Shown one piece after another: positions 33,871 to 44,606 of a stretch of 64,000 bases of DNA (positions are counted from its first letter, which is position 1; every line of letters begins with the position of its first letter). Under the pieces are notes generated by a model. The model did no database searches. It saw only the letters and a list, made by a program, of their open reading frames with translations, and was not told the DNA's origin. Source of the DNA: Pseudonocardia sp. SCN 73-27 (GTDB lineage: Bacteria > Actinomycetota > Actinomycetes > Mycobacteriales > Pseudonocardiaceae); the NCBI GenBank assembly GCA_001725415.1, contig MEGH01000040.1, forward strand, positions 1 to 64,000, read 5' to 3'. A program made the translations under genes and the position numbers.

Positions 33871-36402
33871 ATGGCGCTGCTCGACGGGTACCGAGTGCTG
33901 GACCTGACCGACGAACGCGGCCTGGTCACCGGACGGATGCTCGCCGACCTCGGCGCGGACGTGGTCCTCCTCGAACCACCGGACGGCTCACCGGCCCGGC
34001 GGACACCCCCCCTGGTCGCGGGCTCGGGGTCGGCGCACTGGGAAGCGTTCGCCGCTGGACGCCGGGGCGTCGCCCTCGACCTGGAGTCCGCCGAGGGGCG
34101 CGCCACCGCCCGCGACCTCGCCGCCCGCAGCGACTTCGTGCTGACGTCGTCGCCGAACGACACACTGCGTCGATGGGGCCTCGACGCCGACACCCTCCTG
34201 GCTCGTGACCCCGGCCTGGTCCACGTGCACGTCAGCGCGTTCGGCGCGGACGGCCCCAAGGCGCACTACCGCGACAGCGACCTCATCGTCTGTGCGGCGA
34301 GCGGCCCGCTCGACCCGCACCGCGACGAGGACCGCCCACCCGTGCGAATCAGCTCCGCCCAGGCATTCCTGCACGCGGGCGCGGACGCCGCGGGCGGCGC
34401 CCTGCTCGCGCACCTGCACCGGGTGCGCACCGGTCGGGGCCAGGCGGTGCAGGTCTCGGCGCAGGTCTCGCTGGGCCTGGCCACCATCGGCGTCGCGATC
34501 GCGCACGCCGCCGGCGACGACTCCGTGTCCATGTGGCAGTCCGCGTCGAAACGCCGGATCGACCTCAGCGGCAGCGGCTCGGCCACGTCCCCCCGCCGCA
34601 AGAAGTGGATCTGCCGCGACGGGCTCGTCGAGATGCACCTCGGCGTGGGGCCCGGACCCGGCCGGGCCGCCAACGCGCTGGTGAGATGGCTGCACGGCGA
34701 AGGGGTGGTCGACGACGACCTGCTGCAGCTCGACTGGCGGGAGGTCCCGCGGCTGCTGGCCGACGGAACGCTCGACGACGCCGATGTCGAGGCGGCCCGC
34801 GCCGCCGTCGCCGCCGGCCTCGCCACCCGCACCAAGGCCCAGATCGCCGAGGCCGCCGTCACCCACCGGGTGCTCGCCGCCGCGATCCACGACGTCACCG
34901 ACATCGTCGCGTCGCCGCAGCTGGCGGCCCGTGGGCTGTGGGTCGAGCTCGGGGAAGGAGACCGTGCGGTTCGATTGCCCGGCCCGTTCGCGGCGATGGG
35001 CGAGGACGCGTTCCGGCACGACCGGCCCGCACCGCTTCCCGGTGAGCACACGGCAGAGGTGCTGGCCGAGTGGCTGGCCGAGGAGCCGCGCTCACACCGC
35101 ACACCCACGGCGCCGGGGTGGGGTCCGATGGATGCGAACGGCCCGGACCCGTGGCAGGCGATCGCGCCGCCGGGCGCCCCCGCCGTCGACGGTGCGCTCG
35201 CCGGCCTGCGGGTACTGGACCTGTCCTGGGTCGTCGCCGGGCCGATGATCGGGCGCGCGCTCGCCGACTGCGGAGCCACCGTCGTGCGAGTCGAGTCCGG
35301 GGGACGGATCGAGACCGCACGCGCGATGGGGCCCTACTACGGCGGGGTGGAGGGCGTGGAGCGCGGGGTCGTCTACGCCAACGCCAACGCCGGCAAACTC
35401 GGCGTGTCCCTCGACCTCGGCCACCCCGACGCCCGGGACGTGGTGCGCGACCTCGCCGCCCAGGCCGACGTGGTCGTCGAGTCCTTCTCGCCCGGGACGA
35501 TGACGAAGTGGGGACTCGGCTACGAGTCCCTGCGGACCGCCAACCCGAGGCTGATCATGCTGAGCACGTCGATCGCGGGCCAGACCGGGCCGTTGTCGCG
35601 GACTGTCGGCTACGGCAACATCGGCGCGTCGCTGGCCGGGTACATGCACCTCACAGGCTGGCCGGAACTGCCCCCGCTGGGCCCCTTCGGCCCCTATACC
35701 GACTTCGTCGGTCCCCGGATGTCGCTCGTCGCCCTGCTCGCCGCACTCGACGACCGGCGCAGGACCGGTCGGGGCCGCTACGTCGACGTCAGCCAGGTCG
35801 AGTGCGGGGTCTGGTTCCTCTCCGCCGAACTCGTCGCCCACCACCGCAACGGGCTCGTGCCCGGCCGCCGCGGTAACCGCGACCCCGGCATGGCCCCGCA
35901 CGGGGTGTACCCGTGCGTACCCGAGCACGGCGAGGACCGCTACGTCGCCGTCGCCGTCCGCGACGACGACGAGTGGGCGGCGCTCGTCCGGCTGCTCGAT
36001 CGTCCCGACCTGGCCGTCCCGCACCTGGCCGACCTCGACGGCCGGCTCGCCCACCAGGACGAGCTGGACGCCGCCGTCGAGGCCTGGACGGCGGAACGTA
36101 CCGCGGCCGAGGCCGAACAGGCGCTGCAGGAGGCCGGGGTGGCGGCGCACACGTCCGCGTCGAGCCGGGACCTCGCCCACGACCCCCAGCTGGCCCACCT
36201 CGGACACCACGTCCGGCTGCCCCACCCCGAACTGGGCGAGGTCGTCGTGGAGGGCCCTCGCTGGCGGTTCTCCGACAGCGCCGCGGGCGTGCGGCGTGCA
36301 GCACCCCTCCTGGGGCGGGACACCGACACCGTGCTCGAGACACTGCTCGGCTACGCCCCCGACAGGATCGCCGCGCTCCGCGACGCCGGGTCGCTGCGAT
36401 GA
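33871..36402 (+). CDS. Tandem-fused family III CoA transferase (CaiB/BaiF type)
   Basis: This 843-residue protein holds two family III CoA-transferase domains in one chain. The first starts GYRVLDLTDERGLVTGRMLADLGADVVLLEPP at residue 6. The second starts about residue 440 with GLRVLDLSWVVAGPMIGRALADCGATVVRVES. Domain 1 lacks a clear catalytic aspartate context, whereas domain 2 keeps more of the family core (GNIGASLAGYMHLTG; RGRYVDVSQVE). These enzymes move CoA between carboxylic acids; fused pairs replace the usual interlocked dimer. ATG follows AGGAGAG. It overlaps the next gene by ATGA. Acid substrate unknown. Confidence 0.9.
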   Translation: MALLDGYRVLDLTDERGLVTGRMLADLGADVVLLEPPDGSPARRTPPLVAGSGSAHWEAFAAGRRGVALDLESAEGRATARDLAARSDFVLTSSPNDTLRRWGLDADTLLARDPGLVHVHVSAFGADGPKAHYRDSDLIVCAASGPLDPHRDEDRPPVRISSAQAFLHAGADAAGGALLAHLHRVRTGRGQAVQVSAQVSLGLATIGVAIAHAAGDDSVSMWQSASKRRIDLSGSGSATSPRRKKWICRDGLVEMHLGVGPGPGRAANALVRWLHGEGVVDDDLLQLDWREVPRLLADGTLDDADVEAARAAVAAGLATRTKAQIAEAAVTHRVLAAAIHDVTDIVASPQLAARGLWVELGEGDRAVRLPGPFAAMGEDAFRHDRPAPLPGEHTAEVLAEWLAEEPRSHRTPTAPGWGPMDANGPDPWQAIAPPGAPAVDGALAGLRVLDLSWVVAGPMIGRALADCGATVVRVESGGRIETARAMGPYYGGVEGVERGVVYANANAGKLGVSLDLGHPDARDVVRDLAAQADVVVESFSPGTMTKWGLGYESLRTANPRLIMLSTSIAGQTGPLSRTVGYGNIGASLAGYMHLTGWPELPPLGPFGPYTDFVGPRMSLVALLAALDDRRRTGRGRYVDVSQVECGVWFLSAELVAHHRNGLVPGRRGNRDPGMAPHGVYPCVPEHGEDRYVAVAVRDDDEWAALVRLLDRPDLAVPHLADLDGRLAHQDELDAAVEAWTAERTAAEAEQALQEAGVAAHTSASSRDLAHDPQLAHLGHHVRLPHPELGEVVVEGPRWRFSDSAAGVRRAAPLLGRDTDTVLETLLGYAPDRIAALRDAGSLR

Positions 36403-37190
36403 CCCCCCGACCGCCCGTGTCGATGGCGGCCCTGTGCGCCGACCTCGCCGCCGAGACCGCTGAGCTGCGGGCCCTCGTCGCCCCCCTCACCGAGACGGAG
36501 TGGCGCCTGCCCACCCCCGCACCGGGGTGGACGATCGCCGACCAGCTCGTGCATCTCGCCGACGTCGACGCCGCCGCCGTGCAGGCCGCCACCCGACCCG
36601 ACGACTTCCGTGCCGCGCTGGAAGAACCGCGCCGCACCGTCGACGACCGGGTCGCCCGGCACCGCGACCTGACCGGCGAACAGGTGCTGACCTGGTTCGA
36701 CGCCTCCCGCTCCCGCTTGCTGGAGACGTTCGCCGCGCTCGACCCCCGCGCCCGTGCACCGTGGTACGGCCCGCCGATGAGCACCGCCTCCTCGCTCACC
36801 GCCCGGATCATGGAGACCTGGGCGCACGGCCGCGACGTCGCCGACACCCTCGGCGTCGCGCCCGAGGCGACGCCCCGTCTGCGACACGTCGCGCACCTGG
36901 GCGTCCTCGCCCGCCCGTTCAGCCTCCGGGACGCCCCGGACGCCGCCGTCGACATCCGCGTCGAGCTCGCCGCGCCCGGTGGCGAGACCTGGACGTGGGG
37001 CGAACCCGACGCCCCCGACCGCGTACGTGCCCCGGCCCTGGACTTCTGTCTGCTCGTCACCCGGCGCCGCCACCCCGCCGACCTCGCCCTCGACGTCGAC
37101 GGGCCCGTCGCGCACCGGTGGATCGGGGTGGCACAGGCGTACGCGGGTCCGCCCGGACCCGGTCGGGAGCCGACGACCACGAGACCCTGA
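36399..37190 (+). CDS. DinB/maleylpyruvate isomerase-like protein (TIGR03084 type)
   Basis: This 263-residue protein has the DinB/MDMPI four-helix fold. LAAETAELRALVAPLTETEWRLPTPAPGWTIADQLVHLADVD contains the first metal histidine, and ARIMETWAHGRDVADTLG supplies the others. These proteins bind a divalent metal and often use mycothiol, fitting an actinobacterium. It is translationally coupled (ATGA) to the CoA transferase, so both probably act in one degradation pathway for a carboxylic acid. The exact reaction is unknown. Confidence 0.82.
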   Translation: MTPRPPVSMAALCADLAAETAELRALVAPLTETEWRLPTPAPGWTIADQLVHLADVDAAAVQAATRPDDFRAALEEPRRTVDDRVARHRDLTGEQVLTWFDASRSRLLETFAALDPRARAPWYGPPMSTASSLTARIMETWAHGRDVADTLGVAPEATPRLRHVAHLGVLARPFSLRDAPDAAVDIRVELAAPGGETWTWGEPDAPDRVRAPALDFCLLVTRRRHPADLALDVDGPVAHRWIGVAQAYAGPPGPGREPTTTRP

Positions 37191-37209
37191 TCGGCCGGCG
37201 CGCCCGTCG

Positions 37210-37480
37210 TGTGCAGCGCCGGCTTCCTGCAACCCGCGCCGCTGCGTGACGGCTCGGCCTGCCCCCGAGTGGCGCATCGCGCCCCGCCGCCGACCTCGGC
37301 GGGCCGTTCGCCGCGCCCCGGCTGCTGGTCACCGAGGAATGCCTCCCCTTTCACCTGGTGGCGACGCCGCTCGGCAAACCCGTTCGGCTCTTCCATTGGG
37401 TTGTGCCGCAGTCACTCACGACACTCGCACCCACGGTCACCCACCGTGACGTGCCGGGATGGCATTCTGAGGGTAGGACG
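37210..37480 (+). pseudogene. Decayed copy of the emb 3' end
   Basis: The bases follow the last part of the intact emb gene (about 31840-32115). Shared stretches include CCCGCGCCG then TGCGTGACGGCTC, GCGGGCCGTTCGCCGCGCCCC, CTCACGACACTCGCACC and GGGATGG. About 60 bp are missing in the middle, and indels break the frame. The translated traces LQPAPLRDGSA and, after shifts, SAPRLLVTEE and PFRLFHWVVP-like pieces match the Emb C-terminal domain. It is therefore a pseudogene remnant, lying just before the GlfT2-like gene. Confidence 0.85.
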
Positions 37481-37617
37481 CAGGTGCCGAACATCGCATC
37501 GGTCGGTTGACCGGACACCGGAGAGGCCCTTCGACCCCGCGACGACGCGACCCCCACAATGGGCCGCGCGACAGTTGACCGGAGCAGATCCCGCGAGCCG
37601 AAGGACGACCGCCCGTA

Positions 37618-39552
37618 ATGCCAGCCTCAGCCGGCACCGCCGAGACGGCAGCCCCCGTCGACGCGCCGCAGTCCGACGCCGACCAGTCCCACGCCGAGCT
37701 CGGACCGGAGACTCCCGGCCGGCTCGTGATCCAGCGGGTCCTCTTCCACGGACCGACCCCGCTCGTCCCCGCCGACCTGTACGCCCAGGTCACCCGCGGC
37801 TCCGCTCGGCGTGATCGTCTCCGCGTCGCCGTCGCGCCCGGTTCGCACGTCACCACGAACACCTACTTCGGGCGCATTCACGCCACGTATTGGCAGCGCT
37901 GGACCGACGTCACCGAGATGGAGGTCTCGCTGCTGGTGAGCGGGTCCGGCTCGATCCGTCTCCACGCGTCCGACACGAACAAGATCGACCGCGTCGTCGA
38001 TGCGCAGGCGGTCCGGGGGGTCGACGGGGCCGTCGTCGTCCTTCGCGCCGCGGTGGACAGGTTCGTCGACGGCGGTGGCCTCTGGCTCGAGTTCGCCACC
38101 GACGACTCCGCGCTCGAGGTCTCCGACGTCCGGTGGACCGTCGACTCCGCGCGTCCGACGCGCAGCGCCTCGATGGTGATCTGCACCTACAACCGCGTCG
38201 ACGACTGCCTCAACACGCTCGAGGCACTGGCGAACGACACCGAGCCGCTGGAATGCCTGCGCCGGGTGCACGTCGTCGACCAGGGCAGCGATCCGCTCGA
38301 GTCGCGGGAGCGCTTCGCCGAGATCGCAGGCCGCTTCGGCGACAAGCTGGACTACATCCGGCAGCCCAACCTCGGCGGCGCGGGCGGGTTCACCCGTGGG
38401 ATCTACGAGGTCGTCGGCGAGCAGGCCACGGACGCCGACGTGCTCCTCATGGACGACGACGTACAGCTCGAGCCGGAGATCGTGATCCGTCTGACGGCGT
38501 TCGCCAACCGGACGACGACGCCGACCATCGTCGGCGGACAGATGCTCAACCTGCTGCACCCGACGCACCTGCACATCGGCGCCGAGTGGGCCGACATCGA
38601 GGACCTCACCGTCGGCAAGCCGATGCCGGGGACCTACCGCGACAAGGACCTCCTCGCGCTCGACGAGGAGGGCCTGCCGACGGTGCAGGACCGCCGCGTC
38701 GACACCGAGTACAACGGCTGGTGGTCGTGCCTGATCCCGGCCGAGATCGTCGGGGCGATCGGCTACCCGCTGCCGCTGTTCTTCCAGTGGGACGACATCG
38801 AGTTCGGGTACCGGGCCCGTCAGCAGGGCTTCCCCACGGTCGCGCTCCCCGGCGCCGGTGTCTGGCACGCCGACTTCGGCTGGAAGGACTGGGACGAGTG
38901 GCACCGGTTCTTCAACATCCGCAACGGCCTCATCACCGCGGCCCTGCGCACCGACTTCAGCGTCAAGCGGATCGGCTCCCGGCTGGCGACGTCGTTGGCG
39001 CACTACACGATCGCGATGCAGTACGGGCTCGCCACGACGCTGCTCGAGGCGGTCGAGGAGTTCCTCAACGGCCCGGAGATCCTGCAGGACGGATCGGCAG
39101 CCGCCGCCGCCCGCATCCGTGAGATCCGCTCGGCGTTCCCCGAGACCAAGATGCACCAGGTCAAGGACATCGACGTCGACTTCCGGGACATGACTGTCGT
39201 CCGCTCGCCGGGCGAGCCGGGCATGCCGCGGATGACGTGGCTGAAGCGCGCGGTGTACCAGGCCCTCGACCGCCCCATGCATCGCACGGGCCTCGTCCCG
39301 GCCGGCGACGCCCACTGGTGGCACGTCTCACTCTTCGAGCGTGCGGTCGTCACCGACATGTCCGAGTTGGGTGTGCGCATCCGTACCCGCGACCGCGCGC
39401 TCGCGCTGGAGATCGCGAAGCGGGGCGCCCGCGCGCTGCGTCGGCTCCAGAAGGAGGCGCCCGAGCTCGTCGAGCGCTACCGTGCCGCCCAGCCCGAGCT
39501 CACGAGCCGCGAGAACTGGGCCCGGCTCTACGGACTCGACGACAAGGCCTGA
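37618..39552 (+). CDS. GlfT2-like galactofuranosyltransferase paralogue
   Basis: This 644-residue GT2 protein has the GlfT2 build: an N-terminal beta-sandwich (NTYFGRIHATYWQRWTDV), GT-A domain (SMVICTYNRVDDCLNTL; QPNLGGAGGFTRGIYEV; LLMDDDVQLEPE), acceptor region (NGWWSCLIPAEIV; FFQWDDIEFGYRAR) and helical C terminus. The metal DDD, the catalytic WDD and a histidine (GVWHADFGW) are all kept, so it should be active. It differs from the convergent GlfT2 at the acceptor side (HADF instead of HMSF) and is not the closest match to mycobacterial GlfT2. It may make a different galactofuranose linkage or another furanosyl chain. Confidence 0.88.
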   Translation: MPASAGTAETAAPVDAPQSDADQSHAELGPETPGRLVIQRVLFHGPTPLVPADLYAQVTRGSARRDRLRVAVAPGSHVTTNTYFGRIHATYWQRWTDVTEMEVSLLVSGSGSIRLHASDTNKIDRVVDAQAVRGVDGAVVVLRAAVDRFVDGGGLWLEFATDDSALEVSDVRWTVDSARPTRSASMVICTYNRVDDCLNTLEALANDTEPLECLRRVHVVDQGSDPLESRERFAEIAGRFGDKLDYIRQPNLGGAGGFTRGIYEVVGEQATDADVLLMDDDVQLEPEIVIRLTAFANRTTTPTIVGGQMLNLLHPTHLHIGAEWADIEDLTVGKPMPGTYRDKDLLALDEEGLPTVQDRRVDTEYNGWWSCLIPAEIVGAIGYPLPLFFQWDDIEFGYRARQQGFPTVALPGAGVWHADFGWKDWDEWHRFFNIRNGLITAALRTDFSVKRIGSRLATSLAHYTIAMQYGLATTLLEAVEEFLNGPEILQDGSAAAAARIREIRSAFPETKMHQVKDIDVDFRDMTVVRSPGEPGMPRMTWLKRAVYQALDRPMHRTGLVPAGDAHWWHVSLFERAVVTDMSELGVRIRTRDRALALEIAKRGARALRRLQKEAPELVERYRAAQPELTSRENWARLYGLDDKA

Positions 39553-39560
39553 CGCTTCTC

Positions 39561-39605
39561 ACGACGAACGCCCCGGGACCCATCCGGTCGCGGGGCGTTC
39601 GTCGT
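39561..39605. terminator. Bidirectional hairpin terminator
   Basis: ACGACGAACGCCCCG (39561-39575) and its exact complement CGGGGCGTTCGTCGT (39591-39605) form a 15-bp perfect stem with a 15-nt loop. It lies between the stops of two convergent genes (39552 and 39613), so it can end transcription from both sides. There is no U-tract, as is common in high-GC actinobacteria. Confidence 0.8.
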
Positions 39606-39612
39606 CTCGAGC

Positions 39613-41601
39613 TCAGTCTTCGAAGATCTGCTTCCAGCCCTCGCGGCTGGTCAGCGTCGGCTGCGCCTCCCGGTAGCGACGCTGCAGCTCCGGCCACCGC
39701 TTGCCGATCTCACGCAGCTGCAGGCCCGACTTCTTCAGCTGGGCGGAGAACAGGGCGCGGTCGCGGCGGCGGAACGTGACGCCGCGGCCGTCGGGCGTCG
39801 ACACCGTCGCCGAGTCGAGCTGCGCGAGCACGTACCAGTGCGCCTTGCGCGACGGCACGTTGCGCTGCGGCACGTCGTGGTGCGCCGGGTTGGTCGGGCG
39901 CAGGTTGGCCACGACGGCCCGGCCCAGCATCTTCACGGCGCCCTTCGCGCTGCGCGGCGGGTCCGGGAACACCTGTGCGGCCAGCTCGTCGAGATCCGAG
40001 AGCGGGACCTGGGACGCCGAGTCGAGCGGGCGGCCGTCGTCGAACTCCGCGCGCTTGGCCCGGATCTCCGGCAGCACCGTCGGCAGCGTGGGGAACAGCG
40101 CCTCCGGGCCGGCGAGGAAGTCGCGCAACGCCATGTCCTGCAGCGCCATCGCCGAGTACTCCATGAGCAGCAGGTGGCGCAGGCTGCGCTTGAAGGTGTC
40201 GATGAGCAGGGCCCGCGGGTTGGCCGGGCCGTGCAACGCCGCCGCGACGAAGCGGTTGCGGTAGTGGAAGTAGGCCTGCCAGTCGCTGGTGTCGTCCTTC
40301 TCCAGGAACGACATGTGCCAGATCGCGATGCCCGGGACCGTCGCCGTGCGGTAGCCGCGGGAGCGGGCGCGCAGGCCGTACTCCGCGTCGTCCCACTTGA
40401 TGAACAGCGGCAGCGGCAGGCCCAGCTCCTCGGCGACCGAGCGCGGGATCAGGCACATCCACCACGCGTTGTAGTCGACGTCGGTGCGCGAGTGCAGCCA
40501 CGGCGTGCTGCGCAGCGGCTGGTCGGCGAGGTCGTGGTGCGGCTGGGTACCGGGGGCGTTGCGCCACAGGAAGGCGTTGCGGTCGACGACCTCGCCCATC
40601 GTCGACAGCTGCGACCGCGCCTGCAGCGACAGCATCTGCCCGCCGACGAGCATCGGGGTCCGCGCGAACCGCGAGAACGCGACGGCCCGCAGCACCGAGT
40701 CGGGCTCGAGCAGGATGTCGTCGTCCATGAACAGGATCTGCTCGCAGTCGGTCGACCCGAGCGCCTCGTACATGACGCGCGCGTAGCCGCCCGAGCCGCC
40801 GAGGTTGGGCTGGTCGATGATCCGCAGCCGGTCGCCCAGACGCGCCGCGGCGGTCTCGAAGCCGTCGGCGTCGCGGACCTTCTGCGTGCCCTGGTCGGGC
40901 AGGATCACGGCCGTGACCTCGGCGAGCACCGCCGGGTCCTCACCGATCGCGGTCAGCGTGGCGACGCAGTCGGCGGGCCTGTTGAACGTCGGCATCCCGA
41001 CGGTGACGGCCGCGCGACCAGGTACAGGCCGGTCGGCGAACCAGCCGCCCTCCAGCAGCGTCAGCTCGGCGTCGTCGGTGACCAGGTCGAACCAGTACCA
41101 GCCGCCGTCCTCGAACGGCTTGAGGTCGAGCGCGATGTCGACCTGGCGCCGTCCGTCGACGACCTCCCCGCCGACGTAGATGTGTGTGCCGTCGGCCTTC
41201 GTCCGGTAGATCTCGACGCGGCCGGCGCCCTCCAGCGTCAGCCGCAGGTGCACCTCGGTGAGGATCGACCAGCGCCGCCAGTAGCCGGCCGCGAACGCGT
41301 TGAAGTACGCGCCGAAGGACACCTCTGAACGCGCCGGCACCGCCGCCGACGTCCGCGACAGCACCCGCAGCCGCCGACGGCCCCGCTGACCCAGTGTGAG
41401 CGACACCGGCAGCACGGTCTCACCCGGATTGGGCTCCTCCGTCGCGAGCTTCGCGCCGGAGCCCTCGTCGACGTACAGCGCGCGCACGCGCGTCGGGTCG
41501 GCCGCCCGCGGCAGGATCACCCTCTGGAGCAGGCCGGGCGCGCTGTCGGCGGGCTCGTCGGAGACGGGGCGCGTGGTCGGGTCGGTGGCGAGCTCGGTCA
41601 T
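39613..41601 (-). CDS. glfT2: Galactofuranosyltransferase GlfT2
   Basis: This 662-residue enzyme matches mycobacterial GlfT2 along its length. GLLQRVILPR opens it; the beta-sandwich has SEVSFGAYFNAFAAGYWRRWS; the GT-A domain has VGMPTFNRPADCVATL, QPNLGGSGGYARVMYEAL and ILFMDDDILLEPDS. MGEVVDRNAFLWR, NAWWMCLIPR, FIKWDDAEYGLRAR and IWHMSF follow. It polymerises the galactan with alternating beta-1,5 and beta-1,6 links on the inner membrane face. It follows glf (124-bp gap) in the same direction as in M. tuberculosis, where glf is immediately upstream. Confidence 0.95.
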   Translation of the reverse strand: MTELATDPTTRPVSDEPADSAPGLLQRVILPRAADPTRVRALYVDEGSGAKLATEEPNPGETVLPVSLTLGQRGRRRLRVLSRTSAAVPARSEVSFGAYFNAFAAGYWRRWSILTEVHLRLTLEGAGRVEIYRTKADGTHIYVGGEVVDGRRQVDIALDLKPFEDGGWYWFDLVTDDAELTLLEGGWFADRPVPGRAAVTVGMPTFNRPADCVATLTAIGEDPAVLAEVTAVILPDQGTQKVRDADGFETAAARLGDRLRIIDQPNLGGSGGYARVMYEALGSTDCEQILFMDDDILLEPDSVLRAVAFSRFARTPMLVGGQMLSLQARSQLSTMGEVVDRNAFLWRNAPGTQPHHDLADQPLRSTPWLHSRTDVDYNAWWMCLIPRSVAEELGLPLPLFIKWDDAEYGLRARSRGYRTATVPGIAIWHMSFLEKDDTSDWQAYFHYRNRFVAAALHGPANPRALLIDTFKRSLRHLLLMEYSAMALQDMALRDFLAGPEALFPTLPTVLPEIRAKRAEFDDGRPLDSASQVPLSDLDELAAQVFPDPPRSAKGAVKMLGRAVVANLRPTNPAHHDVPQRNVPSRKAHWYVLAQLDSATVSTPDGRGVTFRRRDRALFSAQLKKSGLQLREIGKRWPELQRRYREAQPTLTSREGWKQIFED

Positions 41602-41725
41602 CAGGGGTGAGCCTCGGGTCCTTCGCTGGTCGGCGGCACACCCGCCCGGAGTGGCAGGCGCGCCACCGAGGGTAGCGACGCGACCGGCATCACGGCGGCA
41701 CGCCCCCGGCGCGTCGCAGGTCGGC

Positions 41726-44444
<2,719 letters not shown>

Positions 44445-44606
44445 GACGGCAGCCCGCCCGACCCGGCCGCCGCAACACAGGATTCACACGGCGCATCTCG
44501 TCCGCATCCGGTCACCGACCGTCGATGCCGCGCGTCGCGCGAACGGGCCGGAGCGTGCGTTGATACCGTCGGTCGCGGCCCGTCCGAGGGGGCCTGGAGG
44601 TGTGTT

